64,000 bases of DNA from Heterotrichella gracilis (lineage: Eukaryota; Sar; Xanthophyceae; Tribonematales; Xanthonemataceae): NCBI GenBank assembly GCA_032358255.1, contig JAULBX010001669.1:62001-126000 (forward strand), given 5' to 3'. Below the pieces are notes generated by a model that saw nothing but the letters and a program-made list of their open reading frames with translations, had not been told where the DNA came from and ran no database searches. Made by a program: the position numbers and the translations under genes. Of the stretch, positions 47,819 to 56,856 are shown one piece after another; within the stretch, counting starts at the first letter, position 1; each line of letters opens with the position of its first letter.

Positions 47819-50800
47819 CTAGAAGAACCTCCTGCCAATATAGCGCTGGCACCACGCCTCCACAGGCTGGGCCACCACCCGCCACACAGCCTCAAGCGCA
47901 GCCTCATTCCCCTCCCCTGCCTCACCACTGCCCCCCTTGTGGTGCCTGGGTGAGGGGAGGAACGCCTTGTGGTTGCGGCTGCTTCGGAAGCGCCACATGG
48001 CACTCTTCACCATGTCTGCGAAAGTGGGGTTGAGGGTTTAGGGTTGAAGGGCTAGGGCTAGGGTTTGAGGTTTAGGGTGTAGAAAAGCGCCACAGTGCAT
48101 GTCTGCGTGGCTGCAAGGGGGCACATGGGTTGTGTGCGGTGACCGAGACCCTTCACATCCCTAATACCACGTGTAGTGGCAGACCGGACGTGCATGCTTT
48201 ACACCTTCAATCCATCTAGTGATCCACCACTCCAATGACAGGTTTGACCCTAAGGACAACTGAAAGGACACCATGTCACATGATGCATCTTCAAAGGGGT
48301 CACAGACAGCGGGTGACCACCTCACCCCACCCCACTCACCGTACAGCTCATCCTGTTGCCTGGGCCCACCCGCAGCCTCCACCACCGCGGCCTCCACCCC
48401 CGGATCCGCCATCACCTCCTCCACCACATTGGACACATGGAAATCGATGGCTGCGGGGGGCAGGTCGGATCGGCACATGGGCCCCATGTGCGCCAGGTCA
48501 GCGAGGGTGCAGGCTGCCAGGGGGGCGGGGTACAGGGAGTGAAGGTAGGAGGGCCAGGTGGAGGGGGGATGGGGATTGGTGGGGGTGCCTGGGGATAGGA
48601 AATGGAGGGTGCGTAAGGGTCGTAGCCAACAAGGAGAGTTTAGTGAAGGGTTTGCCACCTCATTTACTTTAGTGAAGCTACAACGATGCATTAGCTCCCA
48701 TGTAGTAAGTAGTAGTTGTTTGATGCCGATGCCACATGTGGCTGGCTATACAGGCACAGTGCCCATCCATGTATGATTCTGCAACAACCATTTGCATCCC
48801 CTCTAGGGTTTGGCGACAATCCTTACCTGTCAGCGGCACAAACACACCCGCAGGGGGAGGCAGGGGGGGCGCAGACCCTGGCGCCTGCCCCAGGCGCGCA
48901 GCCCAAACCCTTGCAAAACCCTTCAGCATCTCCACATCCCCTTGCATGCCCCCAAAGGCGGCGCGCATGATGATGGCGCGCACCAGGGACGCCGAGCTAG
49001 GGTCTAGGGTTTTGGGGCAGTTCAAGAAGAGCTGGAGCAGGGTGGGGGGTGCTGCTTCCCCGCTGTCTGGCAGGGAGGAAGTTTGGCCTGGCGGTGAGGA
49101 GGACTGGTCTGGCGGGGGCTTGTGGTCGCGGACGGGCGCCTCGGCCATCTGCAAGGGTTTGGGAGTAGGGTTTTAGGATTATGCAGTGCAGTGGCAATGG
49201 CCCCACCCACACCAGTCACCCGCACACCTCCCTGCTTCCCCATTCCCACTCCACAACGTGCTGTGCGATGCTCACACCACCCAATCCTCTCAAAATCCCT
49301 TCACATTCAACTTTTGCGACACAGCAGGCATGCCGCCAAATTGTGCAGCCCCTATGTCACAACCAACAGCAACTATGGTAGCAACCCACGACTGCCTGCT
49401 ACCAGGCTAAGATGTGTCAGCCCTCAGGTGACCCCCCCATCCCCCTCCTCACCTGCTGCACCATCGCCAGGCACGCCGCCACCTGCGCCGCCCCCATGTG
49501 GTACCCCTTGGCCCCCGCAGCCATGAGCCACACCAGCATGGGCAGCCAGGGGTGCAGCAGCGCATCCTCCAGACAGATGATGAGGGCGCGGCGCAGGAAA
49601 TCGGAGGGGTCCTCCTTGATCAGGTGCAACGCAGTCCTGTGGGGGCATGCAACAAGTTATGCTTCGCAGTGGATTGCTTTTTGGATCGTACTATATTAGC
49701 GGATGATGATGGTGCAGCGCAGGAATTCCGAGGGGTCCTTCTGACCACGTGTAATGCAGTCCTGTGGGGGCATGTGATCAGCTCAGATCGGTAGTGCATT
49801 GGTTTTTATACTACGTGATAACAACGTTTCATTCATGGTGCATGAGTGGGACCAGTGTTGGATTGAATGGGTACTCTACTACGGTAAGCGGCTCAATTGG
49901 CTGCGACGCACTACAAAGCAGCTCACACCCCCTCCCTTGGCCCTACCTCATTGCCGCTGCCCCCCTGCACAGCCGCACATTCTTCTGAAGGGCGCTTTTC
50001 AGTGCGCTGGTGCTGCCATGGAATTTGCCACCAGCAGGGGGGCGGTTGCTCTCCAGGAATTTGGAATCCCAGTCGACAACGCCACCCTCCCCGGGGCGCA
50101 CGTTGGTCATCAGCTTGATCACCACATTCTGACCTGTGTGGGCACGTAGTTGTAGGGAATTAGATTATGGTGTCCACCTAAGAAATCAGCGTAAAGTCAG
50201 CATAAATCCAGACAGCGCGGTACAATGGAAACTCTTTTCCGGCATGAAAGCATAAAAAATGGGAGGCAATCACTGGACAAGAAGAAAGAAAGAAAGAAAG
50301 AAAGGGAACGCACAGAGGCATAGTTAGTGGGGAAGAGAAGGCGTTCCCAGGCTCCAACTCCTTCCTAACATTGTGCGCGAGGGGGTTATCATCCCCAAGG
50401 AGGTCAACTGCACAACCTTTTCTTCCATTCCCCACCTGGCTCCTTCAGCTTGGCACCAGCCAGCACTGTGTTTGCCGACCACACGCTCTCCTTCTCTAAT
50501 TGTCTGGCGTCCACCTGCCCTGCGTCGCCCCCCTGGGTGCATTGGGTTCCCTCCCCTGGTCCTTGAGACTCTGCCACCCCCCCTTGCATGGGGCGGGTGC
50601 GGTGGGGCCACCAGTGCCACTGCCACTCACCGGCAGGGGTGCGGTGGAGGTAAAACACAACCACCTGCATGGAGGGAATGCAGGGTTCCGGGTTTGTTAT
50701 GATTGTGGAGTACGGAATACGCTAACCATAAACCTTGCGCACCACTGTGAAAGGACGCCAGTGAGGTGGGTACACGCATTTCAGCCGCAACCGATTTTGT

Positions 50801-51944
50801 TCCGCCGCTGGGAGGACATTGGTCATTAACAAAATCCAACTGCCAGCGCCTATGGGTCGGCTATGCCAAATGCTGGTTGGGTAAGGGACGTGTAGGGTAT
50901 AGCCGCGGCCTCACCTTTTCCTGGACCTCCTTTTGGCGCCGCATCATGAACGAAAATGCATTCTCCTTGCCGGCCTTTGCCTGGGACCCACTGGTGCTCT
51001 CCCCACCTGTGCGCCGCTCCCCACATGGCTGCACCCCACCACCACCACCACCACCACCACCACCACCACCTCCACCACTGCCACCGTCACCGAGGCCACC
51101 GCCGCCACCATCACCACCACCTTGCATGTACGGTGCAGCACCAGGCCCTTCCCTTGCCATGGATGATACAACAGGGTTAGCGGGGTGGGCGCTAGGGAGG
51201 GAGGCGTCAGGGGGTAATAATAGTGGTTGTCCCGCCGCGGCATCCTCGCCAGGTGCAGAGGCGTGGCCTGGAATGCTGGTCGACGGCTGACAGCTGCCCG
51301 TTGGTGCCTGCTCCAGTGGTGATCCCTCACTGCCACAACTGCCACTCGGGTGCGTGTCACTCCTCGGGGCCGTTCCAGGAGTGTCATCTGGGGTGGGCGA
51401 AGTGGTATATTGCCGTGGGTGGTTCCGCGCTGCGTTGGGCTGTGCGGTTTGTTCACCGTGTGCTGTGCCACTAGGGCACTCCTGTGTGGTGGTGCACGGC
51501 GTGGCAGTGTCTCGGTCCGCTCTGCTGTCTATGCAGGAGTTGACATGCAGCTGCAGCAGCGGGGTCCCCACTGAAACCCCACACACGGGACAAGGCGAGA
51601 AGGAGGAAACCTGCAAGCCCAGACAAAGAATGTAAGGATATCGGATCCTTGAGGCGGCAGGTTGCACCTACATATTGGGTTGCATGCAGCTGTTGTGGTG
51701 GAGGGTTTGAAAGTTCAAATTTTGAGCGGCTTCCAGCAAGCTCCCAACCGACCTCCTATCATATAGGCTGTTCCAATGTACGAGTACCCATTCACACACG
51801 TACCCCTGGTCTGGGTTTGGAAGGCACACTGGCGGTTTTCTGCCTTTTTGCGGAGTTGGTACCAGCGGGTTTTGCTGCCAGCCACCATGGCACAGCAGGT
51901 TTTGGCGCGGGTGTGTGCTCCTGTGACCCTCTCGAGCCCTCCAT
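47819..51944 (-). CDS. Unknown protein with Rad18/UBZ4-like zinc finger
   Basis: Eight exons (51944-51804, 51610-50915, 50664-50631, 50133-49947, 49636-49453, 49148-48827, 48513-48340, 48015-47819) join in phase to 644 residues. Residues 1-47 are basic with a KRQK cluster (possible nuclear signal). Then comes CPVCGVSVGTPLLQLHVNSC, a C-x2-C-x12-H-x3-C finger like UBZ4 fingers of Rad18 and related repair proteins. About 200 disordered residues follow, with a Gly-run encoded by a (CCA)n microsatellite (51037-51070). The C-terminal ~370 residues look folded and conserved: VVVFYLHRTPAGQNVVIKLM, DWDSKFLESNRPPAGGKFHG, a helical part with DFLRRALIICLEDALLHPWL, and a final RYIGRRFF. I do not recognise that domain. 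Ubiquitin binding and DNA repair are inference from the finger only. One exon is just 34 nt. Confidence 0.75.
47985..48107 (-). repeat. Duplicated acceptor edge with telomere-like spacer
   Basis: The last acceptor of the zinc-finger gene and its exon start (CGCAG/ACATGGTGAAGAG..., exon start 48015) are partly repeated about 90 bp upstream in the transcript (copy about 48083-48107). The interval is filled with degenerate CCCTAAACC units (48028-48078). Confidence 0.7.
49574..49775 (-). repeat. Duplicated acceptor plus about 60 bp of exon
   Basis: The CCCCCACAG acceptor and first ~60 bases of the 49636-49453 exon are repeated about 126 bp upstream in the transcript (copy about 49702-49775) with roughly one change in six. 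Here no telomere-like spacer is present. Confidence 0.8.
50279..50318 (+). repeat. Dispersed (GAAA)n-GGGAACGCACA motif, copy 2
   Basis: A GAAA run followed by GGGAACGCACAGAGGC, lying in an intron of the zinc-finger gene. Other copies are near 2365-2410 and 56450-56490. The conserved non-simple part after the run suggests a common origin, perhaps the end of a short interspersed element. Confidence 0.6.
51035..51075. repeat. (CCA/CAC)n microsatellite in coding exon
   Basis: Trinucleotide run of about 12 units plus degenerate flanks. On the minus strand it encodes the poly-glycine part of the zinc-finger protein. Confidence 0.9.
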
Positions 51945-52861
51945 CTCACGTTGTCGTATACGAGAGGCTATCACCGAGACTTGTCAACTTGAAACTCGTC
52001 TCGTTCAGCTGCATTATGACATGCATGCATATATGCATGGCAGGAATGTGAAGCTGTCTCTTTCTGGTAGGTGCTATTAGCTTGCGCATCAACCCAACGA
52101 GTGTACAAGCATGCAAACAAGGTGCTGAGACGCAGGATGGCGTGGGTTTTGTGTTGAAATGCCAGTCTAGGTTGAGACAACCTTGCACCTTCCTCGTTGA
52201 TGTACATAGTACTCCACCTTGTCACCAGCGAATGAAGGTCCAAGCGACCTCTCGAGGTGATCAAGCCTCCAAGACCTATGAAACCGTGTTGACAGACGGC
52301 TTATGTACCATACTTACGTTCTCGCGGCACAACAGGCGTGAGTGTCAAAGGTAAGGAGTGGTTGCTGGGCGCCCACATGCGCACATGTCCGGGGGTGAAG
52401 TCAACGAGTTTCGCTGGCCATAGACCCAACGCGTCTTTCAGTATCGTGCACCTCGCCACCGTAACAAGTGTCTCATAACCAACAAATTTCAAGTGGGAGC
52501 TGTGACAGGGTTCCTATGCTGTGCCTACACTGAGCTAGGTACACAGTCCAGGGTAGGCTGGCAGCGCTAGTTCAGCTGCTTGATGACGGATGAACTAGTT
52601 TGTGTGCTCTCTGCCTGAACATTTGACGCACACATATCGTCAGTCTAGTCTTCAGTGTTGCTTACCTAGGTGCAGGTTGCCGCAACCTTTCCACAAGTTA
52701 GGGGCATCCCCGGTACTCCTGCCTAGCTAGGCCTATAGGCAGCGCCAGTTCACAACCTCTAAAGACCTAAACAACATTCCTACTTTTGTCACAGGCACAG
52801 CAAATCAAAGGCAATAAACCAACCTAACCATCAGATCTGAAGCTTTACTGCTGTCATCAAG
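51945..52861. promoter_or_regulatory. Divergent upstream region (zinc-finger protein / HIR protein)
   Basis: 917 bp between divergent ATGs. An open minus-strand segment at 52301-52489 is protein-like, but has no ATG and does not join the downstream exons in phase, so it is left out. TGCATGCATATATGCATG is at about 52021-52038. Confidence 0.45.
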
Positions 52862-55800
52862 ATGGTGTTTTGGTCATGCGTGGACCAGTCCTCGGTGGAG
52901 GTGGTGGAGCAGTTTGGGAAGTACTCGCGTATCGCGTACCCTGGGCTGAACTGGATCTGGTGCTGCCTTGGTGCGATAGCTTCCCTTCTTAAACCCCAAC
53001 ACGTGTTGCCTGTCCATTTACCCTTCCGTGCTTGCGGTGGATTGACTTGCACAGTGTTGGAAGTTGTCACCACTGATTTGGACCCTGGATTACACCCTTA
53101 GGCGCACTCTGGTGCATTGCCTGGCTTCTGTCAGCCAGCAGAGACAGAAACAACTGATGTCATTGTCAACTTTGCCCCTTTTGTAGAGATGCATGCAGTG
53201 TACTGTTGACCCCTCGTACAAAATGCTGGGGTTTACCACTGTGCAGGTGAATCTGTGGCGGGGTCCCTCTCCCTTCGAATCCAGCAGCTGGATGTGCGCT
53301 GCGAGACCAAGACAAAGGACAACGTCTTTGTGGACGTGATTGTGTCAGTACAGTACCAGGTACCCAGTGGGGGAAGTGAAGGAAAAAATGGTTATTATCT
53401 TTGGGGCAGAAATTGAACCATTTGTTTTCCATTTTGTGTTCACAGTTTTCTTTCCATTTTTGTGTTAGCATTTGCATCCATGTCGGAGTACTCATGTGAT
53501 CACAGGGATTGCGGCTACAGCACGCCATGTAGGTCAGATGCAATATATGCTGATGCCAAGCAATGGGGTGCTTTCATTGCAGGTTGTCAAGGAAAACATC
53601 TACGATGCCTTCTACAAGCTGACAGACAGCCGCAGCCAGATCACCAGCTACGTGTTTGATGTGGTGCGCGGCACAGTGCCTCGGATGAACCTGGATGAAG
53701 TCTTCCTGGTGAGATGCAATGCGCTGCATGTGCACTGCATTGGCGGCTGGATACCATTACTGGAGGGCACGTAGTCAGAGTCCTATAGCATATGCATTGA
53801 TGCATGGACACATACATTCAAATCAGTTACAATATACAGCAGCAATCCAATCACTTGGTCTGTCTGTCACAATGCACAAGTGAATAAGGGTGGTGATTCA
53901 CCTGTATGGTTCCACCCCTGCAAGCATCCATGTGTACATATGCAGGCCCGGTGTGCTCTCTTGATAAGCCGTTGCAAGTTCTTTCAGTCACCGCATGTCG
54001 CTTATAACTCACCGAGACACACCCTAGACCATAAAGCTAAACCTTGAACAGTAGAACGCATTCCGCTTGTTCAGGCCAAGGAGGAGATAGCCCACACCCT
54101 ATCGATACACCCTAAACCCTACACTGTGAGAACGCATTCCGTGTGTTCAGGCCAAGGAGGAGATTGCCCAAACCCTATCGATATACCCTTAACCCTAATC
54201 CCTAAACAGTAGATTTGTATTCCCCTTGTTCAAGCCAAGGAGGAGATTGCCCACACCCTATCAATAAACCCTAAACCCCTAAACAATAGAATGCATTGCT
54301 TTTTCAGGCCAAAGAGGAGATTGCCCACACCGTGAAGGACGAGCTGACCAAGAGCATGGCCTCCTTTGGGTTCATGATTGTGCAGACGCTGGTCACAGAC
54401 ATCGAGCCCGCCAAGCGGGTCAAGGACGCAATGAACGAGATCAACGCAGCACAGCGCCTCAGGTATGGTCACTGACCCATGCATGTGAAATATTACCAGC
54501 ATTACACTGCTGGCATTTGCGCTGATGCCATCTCCAATTATGAGAGTTTGATACAAGTGACACAGATTTGATACCTGCAGGCTGAGCACTTTTATGATGG
54601 TTCTCGGCGGAGACATATCATTAGTAAAAATGATTAAACATTATTCCTGCATGTACAATAATCTGACACCAGTATGTATGCGTCCAGTTTTGATTTCCCC
54701 CTTAAATATACTACTGCGGTTGTCTTTTATTTTGTTTATTTTATTGAGAACGAAATGTCTAAAATTACAAACATTTAATACCATTGTCTGCAGGGTGGCT
54801 GCCTATGAGCAGGCTGAGGCCCAGAAGATCCAGGTGGTGAAGGCAGCCGAGGCAGATGCAGAGGCAAAGTTCCTGGCTGGCCAGGGTATTGCCCGCCAGC
54901 GCCAGGCCATCATCAACGGGCTGAAGGAGTCTGTGAACGACTTTGGGCGGGACCTGCCGGGCATCAACTCCAAGGACGTGATCGAGATGATGCTCATGAC
55001 GCAGTACTTTGACATGCTCAAGGAGATTGGTGGGTGGGGCAGGGGGCTGGGGCGCAGGAGTATACGAAATTTTTTATTAAATTTGACGATTTGGAATTAC
55101 ATGTGGGTTACACGCATATGCTCAAGGAGATTGGTGGGTGGCGCCGGCGGAGGGGCGCAGGAGAACAAAACGTTTTATTAACTTTGACGATTTGGAATTA
55201 CATGTGGGTTAGATGCATATGCGTGTGTGCAAGTGGGTGTCAATGAGTCTGCGTGCATCTATGGTCCGACCCAGTGGGAGGGTTTCTACCGGCCGCAGTT
55301 GCAACCAGCTGCATTGACAGCAGCCGTTGTTGGTGTTGTACAGTAGCCGTGTATGGAATGCAATGGATGATCATGGATCATGGCGACCACGAGCTCCAAC
55401 GACACTTGGTCTATGCACTACCAATCCTGACCATCCGATGATACAGAGTAGGGTACCCGTAGCTGGCATTGCAACCCTTGAGGCTATTTTGGCTTCAAAG
55501 CACCATGTGTGCAATGCAGGTGCCAACAACAAGAGCTCTGCAATCTTCGTCAACTCTGCCCCGGGGTCTGTTGGGGAGTTCTCCCAGCAGGTAAGTAGTT
55601 GTAACTAGTGCACCAGGGTGAAGTTACGGCTAAACAGTGTGCGCCAATTGGTGCCATCTATCATTAAAGCTTGACATTAAATGCACTGGCTTGTCACATG
55701 TGATGCACACTGGGGCGGGGGCACCCACCGGTGTTGTGCGCACTATCACGCTCCATGCCATAAATGGCATGCACTGCGGCAGCGTGATAGTGCGCACAAC

Positions 55801-56075
55801 ACCCCCACCCCAGATCACTGAGTGTGGTGTGGCTGGCACAGGGCTACTACATACTCATTGCTTGCATTGAGATCTATTCACCTCACATAATATTTGCAAT
55901 GTCCCACTATCAAGCTGTAGTTGGGCAATAATTGTACTCCTCTCTTTTGCGCCACAATGATTTAATTTAGCCACTGGTTGCAATGACGATATCTTATGAT
56001 ATGTTCCCTGCCTATCTGGCGCAGATGCGGAGCGCTTTCATGCAAGCCTCTGCGGTAACTGAGATGAAGCGCTGA
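52862..56075 (+). CDS. Hypersensitive-induced-reaction (HIR) type band-7/prohibitin-domain protein
   Basis: A membrane-associated SPFH/band-7 protein, plant HIR type. Seven phase-checked exons (52862-52970, 53247-53359, 53583-53708, 54308-54462, 54794-55029, 55520-55590, 56025-56075) encode 286 residues. It starts [20 protein letters not shown]; the first segment lacks the Gly-2 needed for myristoylation, but cysteines near the start could be acylated. SPFH features follow: [76 protein letters not shown], then the coiled-coil [20 protein letters not shown] and [16 protein letters not shown]. It probably oligomerises in lipid microdomains. Exon 4 is preceded by three decoy acceptors and exon 5 is followed by a duplicated donor. 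Confidence 0.9.
54060..54340 (+). repeat. Fourfold tandem array of an acceptor edge (HIR exon 4)
   Basis: TTCAGGCCAAGGAGGAGAT-type units occur with GCC at 54075, 54151, 54235 and at the real exon start 54308, spaced 76, 84 and 73 bp. Each decoy keeps about 25 bases of exon (coding AKEEIAHT in the real copy), then CTATCGATA and CCCTAAAC-type telomere-like repeats. Two decoys keep an intact CAG acceptor, and the third reads CAAG. Confidence 0.92.
55012..55222 (+). repeat. Tandem ~105 bp duplication including the HIR exon 5 donor
   Basis: The unit starts in the exon (ATGCTCAAGGAGATTG/GTGGGTGG) and runs to ATTACATGTGGGTTA. A second copy starts at about 55119 and keeps the donor. Spacer differences are mostly in the GC-rich part. 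Confidence 0.88.
55731..55802. repeat. Perfect 22 bp inverted repeat, 28 nt loop
   Basis: 55731-55752 is exactly complementary to 55781-55802 (arm begins GTGTTGTGCGCACTATCACG). The loop itself folds (ATGCCAT/ATGGCAT). Flanking GGGGCGGGG and CCCCACCCC extend it imperfectly. It lies in the last intron of the HIR gene. It may be a foldback element or a small-RNA precursor hairpin. Confidence 0.9.
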
Positions 56076-56856
56076 GCACTGCTGAGCTCGACTGAGTGGC
56101 CCTTGGTCGCACCCAGGCTGCAGCATAGGGATTGACTGTGGCACCCATGGCTGCTAGATGGGGTTTGATACTATCATATCATGCACCCGGCAGTTGGGAT
56201 CTGCCATGGCCCTCAGCTGCTCGGCACACGCCACACAGTGTCACCCTCAAATCCTTTCAAATGGCAAGCCTCACTACTTAGTCTTAGAAACTCACGTCCT
56301 ATATATAGGCAGCTACGCAAGTCTCAATAGACCTTAGCAGTCCACTGGAAGCATGTGTCAGATCTCAGCATAGGCCAGGCTTTTTCATAATAGTTACAGC
56401 GCAGAAAGCATCACCAACGCAGCAATGCAGGAATCGGTTAATTTTCATTGAAGAAAGAAAGAAAGAAAGGGGACGCACAAAGGCGGAGTTCAGGGGCCAC
56501 TGGCTCGCACTAGGGCACCGACCAGCCAGAACGGCCGGTCAAGCACAGGCCTTAGCCTATGCCAGCATGTATGGCATGCAAAAGGGTTTGACGTTTGGTA
56601 TATACATAAGGAAGAGTACAGTAGAGCTGCTAGGACTGCAGGCATAAGTACAGGTTACAAGTCACATGATCACTTATGAGACAAAACGTAAGCAACAATT
56701 GTTATCTAGGAACACCTTCTGACAAGTATTTATGAGAATGAGAAGTTGTGCTGACTAGGACATACTTTGTCTGGTGCATGCATGCCGGGTAGCATGGCAA
56801 TGCATTGCGCCAATTCAGTAAACGGAGGCTGGCCAGCATTGCACAACATGCTGGGC
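56076..56856. other. Convergent spacer with dispersed GAAA-motif copy 3
   Basis: 781 bp between the stops of HIR (+) and the glycosyltransferase (-). At 56450-56490 a GAAA run is followed by GGGGACGCACAAAGGCGGAG, the third copy of the dispersed motif. No gene seen. Confidence 0.55.

Noticed and set aside
52301-52492. Protein-like minus-strand segment considered as first exon of the zinc-finger gene
   Set aside because: It has no ATG, begins at a possible acceptor, and does not connect in phase. A well-placed ATG at 51944 gives a consistent 644-residue model.
54100-54290. CCCTAAA-rich tracts as a possible chromosome end
   Set aside because: Units are few, degenerate, and flanked by coding exons on both sides. 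They are interstitial, not a telomere.
54060-54340. Regularly spaced repeats as a CRISPR-like array
   Set aside because: The repeat unit is an exon edge with telomere-like filler inside a eukaryotic intron. There are no cas genes.
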